Shown: piece after piece, positions 28,267 to 37,762 of the stretch
Numbering within the stretch: position 1 is the first letter of the stretch
Layout of the letters: every line of letters begins with the position of its first letter
Notes under the pieces: model-generated
Databases searched by the model: none
Seen by the model: only the letters and a program-made list of their open reading frames with translations
Told to the model about the DNA's origin: nothing
Program-made: the position numbers and the translations under genes
Source of the DNA: Clostridium sp. OF03-18AA
GTDB lineage: Bacteria > Bacillota > Clostridia > Lachnospirales > Lachnospiraceae
NCBI RefSeq assembly: GCF_003478035.1
Contig: NZ_QUEP01000016.1
Coordinates: forward strand, 7,742-71,741
Direction of reading: 5' to 3'
Length of the DNA: 64,000 nt

Positions 28267-29553
28267 ATGGAAAGAAGACAAATTGATCCCAGGAAGCAGA
28301 AAAGAAGGACGCGGGTGCGTTATACACTTTTTAGATCTGTTCTGGCTGCGGCAATCCTCATGACTGCTGCGTTTGCCTGCTCCGGCTGTTCAAAAAAAAC
28401 GGAACCCGGGACGGCCGCGCCGTCTACAGGGGAAAACCACACGACCGCTTCCGTGGATGGCAGTGAGGAAAATCTTCAGGCTCAGCAAAACAAAGATCTG
28501 CCGGTTCTTAACTGGGAGGAGATGTCCCCGACAGGCTCCATGGATCTTCTCTACGCCGACCAGTTTTCAGCAGACTATTATGAGGACGGCATCGCCCTCA
28601 TCACCATCGGGGATGCGGATCAGTTTCTCCTGCTGCCGGAAGGTGTGTCCGCGCCTGACGGACTTCCGGCTTCGATCACGGTCCTTCATAAACCGGTAAA
28701 AAATATCTATCTTGTGGCGACCTCCGCCATGGATGATTTTATCCGCCTGGATGCCCTGGATTCCATTGCACTTTCCGGGACAAAGGAGACCGGATGGTAC
28801 CTTCCGGAGGCGAAAACTGCGATGGAAGAGGGAAAGATTGCCTATGCAGGAAAGTACAGCGCACCGGATTACGAAACGATCGTAAGCAGCTCCTGTGAGC
28901 TTGCAGTGGAATCCACGATGATCTACCATACCCCGGAGGTCAAGGAACAGCTGGAACGCCTCGGGATCCCGGTCCTCGTGGAGCGGTCCAGCTATGAGAG
29001 TCATCCGCTCGGGAGAATGGAGTGGATCCGCCTCTATGGTCTTCTGACGGGAAAAGAGGAGGAGGCCGATCAGATCTTTCAGGAAAATATGAATGCTCTG
29101 TCGGATGTCCTCGCCATGAAACCGTCCGGAAAGACAGCTGCATTTTTCTATGTGACAAATTCCGGAAGCGTCAATGTCCGGAAGAACGGGGATTATATCG
29201 CGAAGATGATCGATATCGCCGGAGGAACGTATGTGCCGGAAAATGCCGGGACCGGTGAGAATGCGCTTTCCACGATGAACATGGATTTTGAGTCTTTCTA
29301 TGCCGTCGCAAAAGACGCGGATGTCCTGATCTACAACAGCACGATCGACGGGGAACTTACCACGATCGACGAACTGTGTGCAAAAAATCAGCTCTTTGCG
29401 GATTTCAAGGCGGTGAAAGAGGGCAATGTCTGGTGTACCGGGAAAAACATGTTCCAGGAGACCATGGGGCTCGGGGACATGATCCGGGACATGAATGCAG
29501 TGTTCTCCGGAAACCGGGAGTATGCGTTCACGTATCTGCACCAGCTGAAATAA
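28267..29553 (+). CDS. ABC transporter substrate-binding lipoprotein (BtuF/FepB family)
   Basis: 428 residues. A basic N-terminus and hydrophobic helix end in a lipobox ACSGC. The rest is a class III periplasmic-binding protein (Peripla_BP_2) with APDYETIVSSSCELAVESTM, a long connecting helix and KAVKEGNVWCTG near the end. It delivers a corrinoid, haem or siderophore to the FecCD-type permease. Position after the riboswitch argues for a corrinoid or tetrapyrrole. A 133-bp MITE-like repeat separates it from the permease gene. Confidence 0.85.
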   Translation: MERRQIDPRKQKRRTRVRYTLFRSVLAAAILMTAAFACSGCSKKTEPGTAAPSTGENHTTASVDGSEENLQAQQNKDLPVLNWEEMSPTGSMDLLYADQFSADYYEDGIALITIGDADQFLLLPEGVSAPDGLPASITVLHKPVKNIYLVATSAMDDFIRLDALDSIALSGTKETGWYLPEAKTAMEEGKIAYAGKYSAPDYETIVSSSCELAVESTMIYHTPEVKEQLERLGIPVLVERSSYESHPLGRMEWIRLYGLLTGKEEEADQIFQENMNALSDVLAMKPSGKTAAFFYVTNSGSVNVRKNGDYIAKMIDIAGGTYVPENAGTGENALSTMNMDFESFYAVAKDADVLIYNSTIDGELTTIDELCAKNQLFADFKAVKEGNVWCTGKNMFQETMGLGDMIRDMNAVFSGNREYAFTYLHQLK

Positions 29554-29561
29554 AAAACAAC

Positions 29562-29694
29562 GTAACTGTTCAGTACCCTCACAGTTACGAGCAAAAATCC
29601 ATTCCAAATCGGCTTCGCTGATGGGATTTTTGCCTTCAAGCCTGTGTTTTATTACGGTCAGCGCAGCAAGTGCGCTGACCTATTGAATAGTTAC
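29562..29694. mobile_element. MITE-like element inside the B12 operon
   Basis: 133 bp with near-perfect terminal inverted repeats GTAACTGTTCA (29562-29572) and TGAATAGTTAC (29684-29694). It contains a subterminal palindrome GTAACTG...CAGTTAC, a GCAAAAATCC/GGATTTTTGC hairpin (29592-29637) and a perfect 10-bp stem GGTCAGCGCA/TGCGCTGACC (29656-29680). It has no coding capacity. The subterminal palindrome recurs alone in the pyrG leader at 7669-7696. Confidence 0.75.
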
Positions 29695-29739
29695 AAAACA
29701 GCTTAAAAACCGCGGTCGATGAAAGGAGACATGGAAGCT

Positions 29740-30750
29740 ATGGAAGTTCAGACAAAGCGGATCATCCGCGCCTATCTGCTCCTGATCGTGCTGCTCGGAG
29801 GACTCGGCTTTTTGAGCCTGGCGGTCGGCAGCGTGCGGGTATCGGCAGCAGATCTCCTCGCGGCCCTGACGGCGAAAGAGGGGACCGATATGGTCCGGCA
29901 TATCCTCTTTGATATCCGGCTTCCGAGAATGCTCGCTGCCCTGACCCTCGGCGGAGCACTCTCCGTATCCGGTTTTCTCTTACAGACATTTTTCTCAAAT
30001 CCGATCGCAGGACCTTTCGTCCTCGGGATCTCGTCCGGAGCAAAGCTTGTCGTATCGGTCTTTATGGTCGTGTTCCTCGGGCAGGGACTGATCATGAATT
30101 CCTGGACCATGATCCTTGCGGCATTTCTCGGCGCCATGGTGTCCATGGGCTTTGTCCTGACGGTCTCAAAAAAGATCCCTCAGATGTCCATGTTGGTGGT
30201 CAGCGGCATTATGATCGGCTATATCTGTTCTGCGGCCACGGATTTTATCGTGACGTTCGCGGATGATTCGAATATCGTAAATCTCCACAACTGGTCCATG
30301 GGAAGCTTTTCCGGGATCTCGATGGATGGGGTGAAGATCAGCTCCCTTGTAGTCACAGCGGCGTTTCTTGGTTCCATGCTGCTCTCAAAAGCCATGGGAG
30401 CTTACCAGCTGGGAGAAGTCTACGCGAGAAACATGGGAGTCAATATCAGACGGTTCCGGATCGAACTGATCCTTTTGTCCAGCATCCTCTCAGCCACAGT
30501 GACTGCGTTTGCCGGTCCGGTCTCGTTCGTCGGGATCGCGGTGCCCCATGTGATCCGGCAGCTTTTTAAGACCGCGAAGCCGATCGTTGTGATCCCGGGA
30601 TGTTTCCTCGGCGGGGCTGTTTTCTGCCTGTTCAGCGATCTGCTGGCGAGGACATTATTCGCGCCTACGGAGCTCTCCATCAGTTCCGTGACCGCAGTGT
30701 TCGGAGCACCGGTGGTGATCGTGATGATGATAAAGAGAGCAAAGCGCTGA
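29740..30750 (+). CDS. ABC transporter permease, FecCD/BtuC family
   Basis: Polytopic membrane protein of about 336 residues with roughly ten transmembrane helices. FDIRLPRMLAALTLGGALSV, GISSGAKL and GPVSFVGIAVPHVIRQL are family signatures; the last contacts the ATPase. AAAGGAGAC lies upstream; ATG 29740 gives reasonable spacing, with 29731 and 29719 as alternatives. Next gene encodes its ATPase. Confidence 0.92.
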   Translation: MEVQTKRIIRAYLLLIVLLGGLGFLSLAVGSVRVSAADLLAALTAKEGTDMVRHILFDIRLPRMLAALTLGGALSVSGFLLQTFFSNPIAGPFVLGISSGAKLVVSVFMVVFLGQGLIMNSWTMILAAFLGAMVSMGFVLTVSKKIPQMSMLVVSGIMIGYICSAATDFIVTFADDSNIVNLHNWSMGSFSGISMDGVKISSLVVTAAFLGSMLLSKAMGAYQLGEVYARNMGVNIRRFRIELILLSSILSATVTAFAGPVSFVGIAVPHVIRQLFKTAKPIVVIPGCFLGGAVFCLFSDLLARTLFAPTELSISSVTAVFGAPVVIVMMIKRAKR

Positions 30751-30820
30751 TACCGGGAAAGTATGGAGCAGCTTGTAGACCACAGCTTATCAGCCTGTGA
30801 GCAGCATGAAAGGAGAACGT

Positions 30821-31960
30821 ATGAAGACCTACCTGACAGCCGACTGCCTGACCGTCGGATACCGCGGAAAACCGATCATTTCCGATATTTCCATGAACAT
30901 CCGCCGCGGCTCCATCGTCACGCTGATCGGACCGAACGGGGCCGGAAAGTCCACGATCTTAAAGAGCATCATCCGTGAGCTTTCTCCTCTGGGCGGGAGT
31001 GTTTATCTGGACGGCAGGGGGATCGGGGAATATTCCGACCATGAGTTTGCGAAAAAGACTGCCGTGGTCATGACCGGGCGGCCGGATCCGGAGCTTATGA
31101 CGTGTTTTGATGTGGCCGCTGCCGGGCGGTATCCGTATACCGGCCGGTTCGGGATCCTGTCCGGGGAAGATAAGAAAAAAGTCCGGGATGCCCTTTCCAT
31201 GGTGCAGTGCGAAGACCTTGCGGACATCCTGTTCCGGAACACGAGTGATGGACAGAAGCAGCGCGTTCTTCTGGCTCGCGCCATCTGCCAGGAACCGGAA
31301 CTCCTGGTCCTCGATGAGCCGACCTCCTTTCTTGATATCCGGCATAAACTCGAGCTCCTTGATATTTTGAAACGGCTGGTTCACGAAAGAAATATGGCAA
31401 TCCTCATGTCGCTCCACGAGCTGGACCTTGCGGAGCGGATCTCCGATTACGTGCTCTGTGCAGAAAACGGGACGATCGGAAGAGCAGGAACCCCGGAGGA
31501 AGTCTTTGAAAAGGAGTATATCGCGAACCTCTACGGGATCCGGCACGGGAGCTATCTGACTTCACTTGGTTTTCCGGAGCTTCCGCGGACAGACGGAACT
31601 CCGAAGGTGTTTGTCATCGGCGGGATGGGGAGTGGGATCCCTGTGTACCACGCCTTAAACAGAGCCGGGATCGCGTTTGCGGCCGGGGTCATCCATGAAA
31701 ATGATGTGGAGTACCAGACGGCGAAGGCGCTGGCGGCAAAGGTGGTCTCCGAGATCCCGTTTGAGCCGGTGGGAGAGCAGGCGTATCTTCAGGCAGAAAA
31801 ATTTCTGGATTCCTGCGAAGCCGTTCTCTGCCCGCTCACAGTCTTCGGGACCATGAACAGCAGGAACCGCGAGCTTTGGCGGTCTGCGAAGGAACTCGGA
31901 AAATTACAGCAAATAAATCTTGACAAATCTGATTCCGGTGATATACTGATTTACAAGTGA
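30821..31960 (+). CDS. ABC transporter ATPase (BtuD/FecE type) with extra C-terminal domain
   Basis: Residues 1-255 are a standard importer ATPase: Walker A GPNGAGKST, signature TSDGQKQRVLLARAI, Walker B LLVLDEPTSFLDI and the H-loop LMSLHELDLA. After that, about 120 residues form an additional Rossmann-like domain beginning KVFVIGGMGSGIPVYHALNR and containing VLCPLTVFGTMNSRNR. I do not recognise this domain; it could bind a nucleotide or the transported ligand and gate transport. AAGGAGAACGT places the start at 30821. The thrS promoter is embedded in its last codons. Confidence 0.88.
   Translation: MKTYLTADCLTVGYRGKPIISDISMNIRRGSIVTLIGPNGAGKSTILKSIIRELSPLGGSVYLDGRGIGEYSDHEFAKKTAVVMTGRPDPELMTCFDVAAAGRYPYTGRFGILSGEDKKKVRDALSMVQCEDLADILFRNTSDGQKQRVLLARAICQEPELLVLDEPTSFLDIRHKLELLDILKRLVHERNMAILMSLHELDLAERISDYVLCAENGTIGRAGTPEEVFEKEYIANLYGIRHGSYLTSLGFPELPRTDGTPKVFVIGGMGSGIPVYHALNRAGIAFAAGVIHENDVEYQTAKALAAKVVSEIPFEPVGEQAYLQAEKFLDSCEAVLCPLTVFGTMNSRNRELWRSAKELGKLQQINLDKSDSGDILIYK
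31920..31947 (+). promoter_or_regulatory. promoter of thrS, inside the ATPase gene
   Basis: TTGACA (31920-31925), 16-base spacer, TATACT (31942-31947). Both boxes lie within the coding end of the preceding gene, whose stop is at 31958-31960. Confidence 0.8.
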
Positions 31961-31974
31961 AAAAAATAACACGT

Positions 31975-32198
31975 TGACAGGAAGAGTACGTTCGGAAAAT
32001 GCTCAGAGAGGGATATGTTTGGTGAGAATATCCTGCACGGAACGAACCGAAGACCGCCCTGGAGTGTCTCTTAATCGGGAACGGTGATTCCGTTATCATC
32101 AAATGAAGTGGTATAGATTTTCTATACAAGCAGGGTGGAACCACGGGTAATCTCGTCCCTTGACTGTATTTCGTGTACAGTCAAGGGACTTTTTTTTC
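31975..32198 (+). promoter_or_regulatory. T-box riboswitch of thrS
   Basis: Stem I shows GAGTA (loop E), AGAGA, an apical GGATA...TATCC hairpin, and on the 3' side GAAG followed by the codon ACC (32053-32055), a Thr codon. The T-box core CAGGGTGGAACCACGGG is at 32131-32147. The terminator (32155-32197) pairs GTCCCTTGACTGTA with TACAGTCAAGGGAC before eight Ts. Uncharged tRNA-Thr should allow read-through into thrS. Confidence 0.95.
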
Positions 32199-32249
32199 GC
32201 GAAACGGAAAACAGCATAAAATTTTTCCACAAGAAAGAGGAGAATGACC

Positions 32250-34190
32250 ATGAAAGTAACATTAAAAGATGGCTCTTTTAAAGAGTACGCACAGCCGATG
32301 GCTGTCATCGACATCGCAAAAGATATCAGCGAAGGCCTTGCAAGAATGGCCTGTGTCGCAGAGATCGACGGAGAAGTAAAGGATCTGCGCACGATCGTTG
32401 ACAAGGACTGCACATTAAATATCTTCACAGCAAAGGATCCGGAAGGTCTTGCAGCACTCCGCCACACAGCAAGCCATGTGATGGCTCAGGCGATCAAGAG
32501 ACTCTGGCCGGAGACAAAGCTTGCGATCGGTCCGTCCATCGCTGACGGCTTCTACTACGATATCGACCGCGATGAGCCGGTAACATCCGATGACCTCGCA
32601 AAGATCGAAGCTGAGATGAAGAAGATCATCAAAGAAGCTCTTCCGTTAGAGCGCTTCGAGCTTCCGAGAGCGCAGGCGATCGAATTCATGAAAGAAAAGA
32701 ATGAGCCGTACAAAGTAGAGCTCATCGAGGATCTTCCGGAAGATGCGATCATCAGCTTCTACAAACAGGGCGAGTTCACAGACCTCTGTGCAGGCCCGCA
32801 CCTCATGAACACAAAGGAAGTCGGCAAGGCATTCAAGCTCATGAACATCGCCGGTGCTTACTGGCGCGGAAGCGAAAAGAACAAGATGCTCACACGTATC
32901 TATGCGACAGCTTTCGCAAAGAAAGAAGACCTGGAAGCTTACGTTACCATGATGGAAGAGGCGAAGAAGCGTGACCACAGAAAGCTCGGCAAAGAGCTCG
33001 GTCTCTTCATGATGAGCGATGCAGGTCCTGGATTCCCGTTCTTCCTTCCGAAGGGAATGATCTTAAAGAATACACTGCTTGATTACTGGCGCGAGATCCA
33101 TAAAAAAGCAGGTTATGTAGAGATCTCCACACCGATCATCTTAAACAGAAGCCTCTGGGAGACATCCGGTCACTGGGATCACTATAAGAACAACATGTAT
33201 ACAACTGTGATCGACGGCGAAGATTACGCGATCAAACCGATGAACTGCCCGGGCGGCGTTCTTGTTTATGCTTCCGAGCCGCGTTCCTACCGTGACCTTC
33301 CGCTCCGTATGGGCGAGCTTGGTATCGTTCACCGTCATGAGAAATCCGGTCAGCTTCACGGTCTTATGCGTGTACGCTGCTTCACACAGGATGATGCCCA
33401 TATCTTCATGACTCCGGAGCAGATCCGCGACGAGATCAAGAACGTAGCAGGCCTCATCAATCAGGTATATTCCCTGTTCGGATTCAAGTACCATGTAGAG
33501 CTCTCCACAAGACCGGAAGACTCCATGGGAAGCGACGAGGACTGGGAGCTTGCAACAAGCTCCTTACAGGGTGCGCTTGATGACCTTGGACTCGACTATG
33601 TGATCAACGAAGGCGACGGCGCATTCTATGGCCCGAAGATCGATTTCCATCTGGTAGACGCGATCGGCAGAACATGGCAGTGCGGTACGATCCAGCTTGA
33701 CTTCCAGCTTCCGCAGCGTTTCGAACTTGAGTACATCGGAGCTGACGGTGAGAAGCACAGACCGATCATGATCCACCGTGTATGCTTCGGTTCCATCGAG
33801 CGTTTCATCGGTATCCTGATCGAGCACTTTGCAGGCGCATTCCCGACATGGCTTGCACCTGTTCAGGTCAAGGTTCTTCCGATCTCCGAGAAATACGAGG
33901 AGTACGCAAAATCCGTCAAGGCAGCTCTTGACGCAGCGGATATCCGCTCCGAGATCGATCTCCGTTCCGAGAAGATCGGATACAAGATCCGTGAGGCACA
34001 GGGTCAGAAGATCCCGTACATGTTAGTTGTCGGACAGAAAGAGCAGGCAGACGGAACCGTATCCGTAAGAAGCCGCTTCAAAGGCGATGAGGGTGCAGAG
34101 GATCTGAATGTATTTATCGCAAATATCAAGGCTGAGATCACAGCACGCATCAACCGTCCGGTTGAAGTAAAGAAAGAAGAAGAGAAATAA
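32250..34190 (+). CDS. thrS: threonyl-tRNA synthetase
   Basis: 646 residues with the full domain order: TGS, SAD editing domain, class II core and anticodon-binding domain. HTASHVMAQAIKRLWP opens the editing domain. MNCPGG, LRMGELGIVHRHEKSG (motif 2) and RCFTQDDAHIF are in the core. The ATG at 32250 is 7 bases after AAAGAGGAG; an ATG at 32244 is too close to that site. Controlled by the T-box directly upstream. Confidence 0.97.
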   Translation: MKVTLKDGSFKEYAQPMAVIDIAKDISEGLARMACVAEIDGEVKDLRTIVDKDCTLNIFTAKDPEGLAALRHTASHVMAQAIKRLWPETKLAIGPSIADGFYYDIDRDEPVTSDDLAKIEAEMKKIIKEALPLERFELPRAQAIEFMKEKNEPYKVELIEDLPEDAIISFYKQGEFTDLCAGPHLMNTKEVGKAFKLMNIAGAYWRGSEKNKMLTRIYATAFAKKEDLEAYVTMMEEAKKRDHRKLGKELGLFMMSDAGPGFPFFLPKGMILKNTLLDYWREIHKKAGYVEISTPIILNRSLWETSGHWDHYKNNMYTTVIDGEDYAIKPMNCPGGVLVYASEPRSYRDLPLRMGELGIVHRHEKSGQLHGLMRVRCFTQDDAHIFMTPEQIRDEIKNVAGLINQVYSLFGFKYHVELSTRPEDSMGSDEDWELATSSLQGALDDLGLDYVINEGDGAFYGPKIDFHLVDAIGRTWQCGTIQLDFQLPQRFELEYIGADGEKHRPIMIHRVCFGSIERFIGILIEHFAGAFPTWLAPVQVKVLPISEKYEEYAKSVKAALDAADIRSEIDLRSEKIGYKIREAQGQKIPYMLVVGQKEQADGTVSVRSRFKGDEGAEDLNVFIANIKAEITARINRPVEVKKEEEK

Positions 34191-34213
34191 TCTCGATCCA
34201 GAGATAAATTGCA

Positions 34214-34250
34214 GGCCGGTCTTCGGAATTTTCCGTGGACCGGCTTTTTT
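34214..34250 (+). terminator. terminator of thrS
   Basis: GCCGGTC (34215-34221) pairs with GACCGGC (34238-34244), followed by TTTTTT. Confidence 0.85.
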
Positions 34251-34333
34251 CTGCTTTTTTGTCTGTCCGCTTGAACTTTTTTCTGAATGATGGTATCATA
34301 AAGCGGAATATGACCGTTGGGAGGTTTTATCAA

Positions 34334-35758
34334 TTGGCGAAGAAAAAGAACAGGAAAGTCGTTCGTTATCGCCGGCCCCTGAATATCAATGTGGGCATGA
34401 TCATTTTTGCCCTCATTTTCTTATATATGGCGTTTTATCTCTATACCTACCTTCGCAGGGACAAGGTGGAGTTTTATGAAGTTGTGGAAGGAAGTATCGT
34501 AAATGATACGAGGCACACCGGGATCATTCTCCGGACGGAGGAGCCGAAATATACGGACCGTGCCGGAAACATCAACTTCTATATGCGTGAGGGAAAGAGA
34601 GCAGCCGTTGGCACAAGAGTCTACTCGATCGATGAGACCGGAACACTTTCGGCTCTGCTCGCGGAGAAAACAGACGGATCGGTCGCGCTCTCAAAGGAGA
34701 ATCTTGCTTCTTTAAAAAAACAGCTGTCGAGCTTCAGCCAGACATTCACCAACGAGGATTTCCGCGAAATCTATGATACAAAGAATACTCTGGATTCAGA
34801 AGTCCTGGAGTATGTCAGCGTGGATACACTGAAAAATCTGGACAGCGCGATCTCAGAACTCGGCGGGAATTTTACCCAGGTGCGGTCCGATGTGGCCGGT
34901 GTTGTTTCGTACTCCATTGATTCGATGGAGACTCTGACACCAAACCAGGTGACTGCTGAGATGTTTGACAAGAGCAGCTATAAAAAATCCGGGATCCGTT
35001 CCGGGCAGCTCGTGGAGACGGGGGCTCCGGCTTATAAGATCATTACCTCCGAGGACTGGTCGATCGTATTTCCACTTTCCGATGAAGATCTTACCACTTA
35101 TAATGGGAAGACATCCCTGACAGTAAAGTTTACAGGGCGTGACCTGGAGACTTCGGGGGCATTCTCCACCGTGACTGGGGGAGACGGAAAAACATACGGA
35201 AAACTCGATTTTTCCAAATATATGGAGCAGTTTGTATCGGACCGCTATGTGGACTTTGAGATCGTGACGGATGAAGTGCGCGGACTCAAGATCCCGAGAA
35301 GTTCCGTGACCGATGTGACGTTCTATGTGATCCCGAAAGACTACTATGTGAGCGGGAAGAAAGACTCTTCCGACACCTCGATAGTCTCTCAGAGCGGTTT
35401 CCGGAAAGAGACATATGCGGACGGAAAGACGGTGGGAGTTGTCACTCCGTGTACGATCTACTATGCGGATGACGAATATTATTACGTGGACGCCGGGGAA
35501 AACAGCGAGCTGAAAGCCGGGGACTTCCTCACGAAGGATGATTCCGGGGAGCGCTATCAGATCGGAATGACCCAGTCTGTACAGGGTGTCTACAATATCA
35601 ACCGCGGTTATACGGTATTCCGGAGAATTGAGATTCTTTCTTCGAATGATGAATATTACACGATCAAAAAGGGAACGGACTACGGTCTGTCCGTCTACGA
35701 CCACATTGTCCTTGACGCGAATGCCGTGACCGGAAACGGAATGATCATCTATCAGTAG
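34334..35758 (+). CDS. HlyD-like membrane fusion protein of the division locus
   Basis: 474 residues. A basic N-terminus (KKKNRKVVRYRRPLN) is followed by one transmembrane helix (GMIIFALIFLYMAFYLYTY) and an extracellular part with beta-barrel/lipoyl-like segments resembling HlyD-family adaptors. The start is probably the TTG at 34334, because GGGAGG (34319-34324) lies 9 bases upstream; an ATG at 34310 lies before that site. It heads ylmE-sepF-ylmH with 11-17 bp gaps. The position suggests a role in envelope assembly at division, but no partner ABC transporter is present. Confidence 0.75.
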   Translation: MAKKKNRKVVRYRRPLNINVGMIIFALIFLYMAFYLYTYLRRDKVEFYEVVEGSIVNDTRHTGIILRTEEPKYTDRAGNINFYMREGKRAAVGTRVYSIDETGTLSALLAEKTDGSVALSKENLASLKKQLSSFSQTFTNEDFREIYDTKNTLDSEVLEYVSVDTLKNLDSAISELGGNFTQVRSDVAGVVSYSIDSMETLTPNQVTAEMFDKSSYKKSGIRSGQLVETGAPAYKIITSEDWSIVFPLSDEDLTTYNGKTSLTVKFTGRDLETSGAFSTVTGGDGKTYGKLDFSKYMEQFVSDRYVDFEIVTDEVRGLKIPRSSVTDVTFYVIPKDYYVSGKKDSSDTSIVSQSGFRKETYADGKTVGVVTPCTIYYADDEYYYVDAGENSELKAGDFLTKDDSGERYQIGMTQSVQGVYNINRGYTVFRRIEILSSNDEYYTIKKGTDYGLSVYDHIVLDANAVTGNGMIIYQ

Positions 35759-35769
35759 GAGGTTTTATC

Positions 35770-36453
35770 ATGTCAATTGCAGAGAATATAAAAAATGTGA
35801 GAGAACGCGTGAATGCGGCCTGCCTTCGTGCGGGAAGAGACCCGAAGGAAGTTACCCTGATCTCCGTCAGCAAGACGAAGCCGGTTTCCATGCTGATGGA
35901 AGCTTATGAGGCCGGGGAGCGTGATTTCGGTGAAAACAAGGTGCAGGAGATCACGGAAAAACGTCCGCAGATCCCGGAGGATGCGAGATTCCATATGATC
36001 GGACATCTCCAGACAAACAAGGTCGGACAGGTCATCGATAAGGCGGTCCTGATCCACTCCTGTGACAGCGTCCATCTCGCAGAGAAGATCGAGAAGGAAG
36101 CGGCGAAGCGTGATATGATCGCAAACGTGCTCCTCGAGGTCAACGTAGCGAGGGAGGAGAGCAAATTCGGCATGTTCTTAGAGGATGTGATCCCGAACCT
36201 GAAAGAGATCCAGGCATTCCCGCATGTCTGCGTAAAGGGGATGATGACGATCGCTCCAAACGTCGAAGACGCGGAAGAAAATCGAAAATATTTTAAAGAA
36301 TTATATCAATTATATGTTGACATCAAAAGTAAAAACATTGATAATGGTACTATGACTGCGCTTTCCATGGGTATGACCGGCGACTTCGAGGTGGCTGTTG
36401 AGGAAGGTGCAACCATGATTAGAGTAGGGACCGGAATCTTTGGTTCCAGATAG
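35770..36453 (+). CDS. ylmE: PLP homeostasis protein YggS/YlmE
   Basis: 227-residue PLP-binding protein, alanine-racemase-like TIM barrel without the second domain. The PLP lysine is in LISVSKTKP, and FGENKVQEI, HMIGHLQTNK and SMGMTGDFEVAVEEG are conserved. Members buffer pyridoxal phosphate and affect amino acid pools. AGGAGG precedes the ATG, and it is placed before sepF as in most Gram-positive bacteria. Confidence 0.93.
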   Translation: MSIAENIKNVRERVNAACLRAGRDPKEVTLISVSKTKPVSMLMEAYEAGERDFGENKVQEITEKRPQIPEDARFHMIGHLQTNKVGQVIDKAVLIHSCDSVHLAEKIEKEAAKRDMIANVLLEVNVAREESKFGMFLEDVIPNLKEIQAFPHVCVKGMMTIAPNVEDAEENRKYFKELYQLYVDIKSKNIDNGTMTALSMGMTGDFEVAVEEGATMIRVGTGIFGSR

Positions 36454-36470
36454 ATTGGAGAGAACTAGAT

Positions 36471-36983
36471 ATGAGCTTTTTAGGCAAGATTATGGATACG
36501 ATGCGTCTGAACGACGATGAAGATGACGATTACTTCTTAGATGACGATTATGAGGATGAAAAACCGGCACGAAAGAGCCTTTTTAAGAAACAGGCAGCCG
36601 ATGATCTGGATGATTATGAGGAGGAGAAACCGAGATTCTTACCTCGCGCCACAAACAACAATAAAGTCGTTCCGATGCGCCGCGGAAACGGGATGGAGGT
36701 TTCTCTGATCAAACCGACATCCCTGGATGACGCAAAGGAGATCTGCGATTATCTGCTTGCCGGAAAGGCAGTAGTCCTTAACATGGAGGGGATTCACACC
36801 GAGACCGCACAGCGGATCATCGATTTCACATCCGGATCCACCTATTCCATGAACGGAAATCTCCAGAAGATTTCCAATTACATTTTTATTGCGACCCCGC
36901 AGTCCGTTGAACTGTCCGGTGACTTCCAGGATCTTCTTTCCGGAGGAAACTTAGACGTATCCGGACTCAACATTCATCTGTAA
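36471..36983 (+). CDS. sepF: cell division protein SepF
   Basis: 170 residues. An N-terminal amphipathic membrane anchor (MSFLGKIMDTMRL) leads into a very acidic linker (DDEDDDYFLDDDYEDE) and a C-terminal SepF/DUF552 domain (VSLIKPTSLDDAKEICDYLL) that polymerises and binds the FtsZ tail. It lies between ylmE and ylmH. GGAGAG site. Confidence 0.95.
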   Translation: MSFLGKIMDTMRLNDDEDDDYFLDDDYEDEKPARKSLFKKQAADDLDDYEEEKPRFLPRATNNNKVVPMRRGNGMEVSLIKPTSLDDAKEICDYLLAGKAVVLNMEGIHTETAQRIIDFTSGSTYSMNGNLQKISNYIFIATPQSVELSGDFQDLLSGGNLDVSGLNIHL

Positions 36984-36994
36984 AAAGGATCGAT

Positions 36995-37750
36995 ATGGAA
37001 AAGGAAGAACAGCTTTTTAAAAAGCGGATCCAGGAACTGGCGCAGAACGCTTACTCCCGCGATATCCCGCTTCACACAGATTTTCTGACACTTGCAGAAC
37101 AGACTGTCTTCCAGAATATGTCGGCTACGCTGCCGCCGGTGAAGTTCGTACTTTCCGGCGGCTTTCCGATGTCTGAACGGAAGGTTTTATGTTTTCTGGC
37201 GTCCTACGAGGAGGAACTCTACGCTCCGCCGTTTGTGTGTTTAAAGATCGCGCCCGCGAACCGGCGTTTTGCGGAGGAGCTGACACACAGGGATTATCTC
37301 GGTGCGATCATGAATCTCGGCATCGAGCGGTCCATGATCGGAGATATTGTTCTGCAGGAGGGGAATGCCTGGGCTTTTGTCATGGAAAAGATGAGCAGAT
37401 ACCTTGCGGAGAACCTCACGATGATCCGGCACACTTCTGTTATCACAGAGATCACGTCGGATTTTTCGGATCTCCCGGAACCGGAGACGGAGGAGGTTTC
37501 CGGAACGGTGAGCTCGGTCCGCCTGGACTCGGTCGTCGCACTGTGCGCGAGACTTTCCAGGACAAAGGCAGCAGTCTATATTGAAGGTGAGAAGGTTTCC
37601 GTAAACGGAGCTGTCTGCACAAATGTATCGTTAAACCTGCGGGGCGGAGAGATCCTGTCAATCCGCGGGATCGGAAAATTCCGGTTCGGAGAGCCGGGAA
37701 ATCTTACGAAAAAGGGGCGTACATCCGTCGTGGTGTACCGCTACAAATAG
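36995..37750 (+). CDS. ylmH: S4-domain RNA-binding protein YlmH
   Basis: 251 residues. The C-terminal S4 domain (VSSVRLDSVVALCARLSR, then ISIRGIGKFRFGE) follows an N-terminal domain typical of YlmH, which in Bacillus binds stalled large ribosomal subunits for quality control. 11 bp after sepF and 12 bp before aroB. Confidence 0.9.
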   Translation: MEKEEQLFKKRIQELAQNAYSRDIPLHTDFLTLAEQTVFQNMSATLPPVKFVLSGGFPMSERKVLCFLASYEEELYAPPFVCLKIAPANRRFAEELTHRDYLGAIMNLGIERSMIGDIVLQEGNAWAFVMEKMSRYLAENLTMIRHTSVITEITSDFSDLPEPETEEVSGTVSSVRLDSVVALCARLSRTKAAVYIEGEKVSVNGAVCTNVSLNLRGGEILSIRGIGKFRFGEPGNLTKKGRTSVVVYRYK

Positions 37751-37762
37751 GAGGTTATCCTT

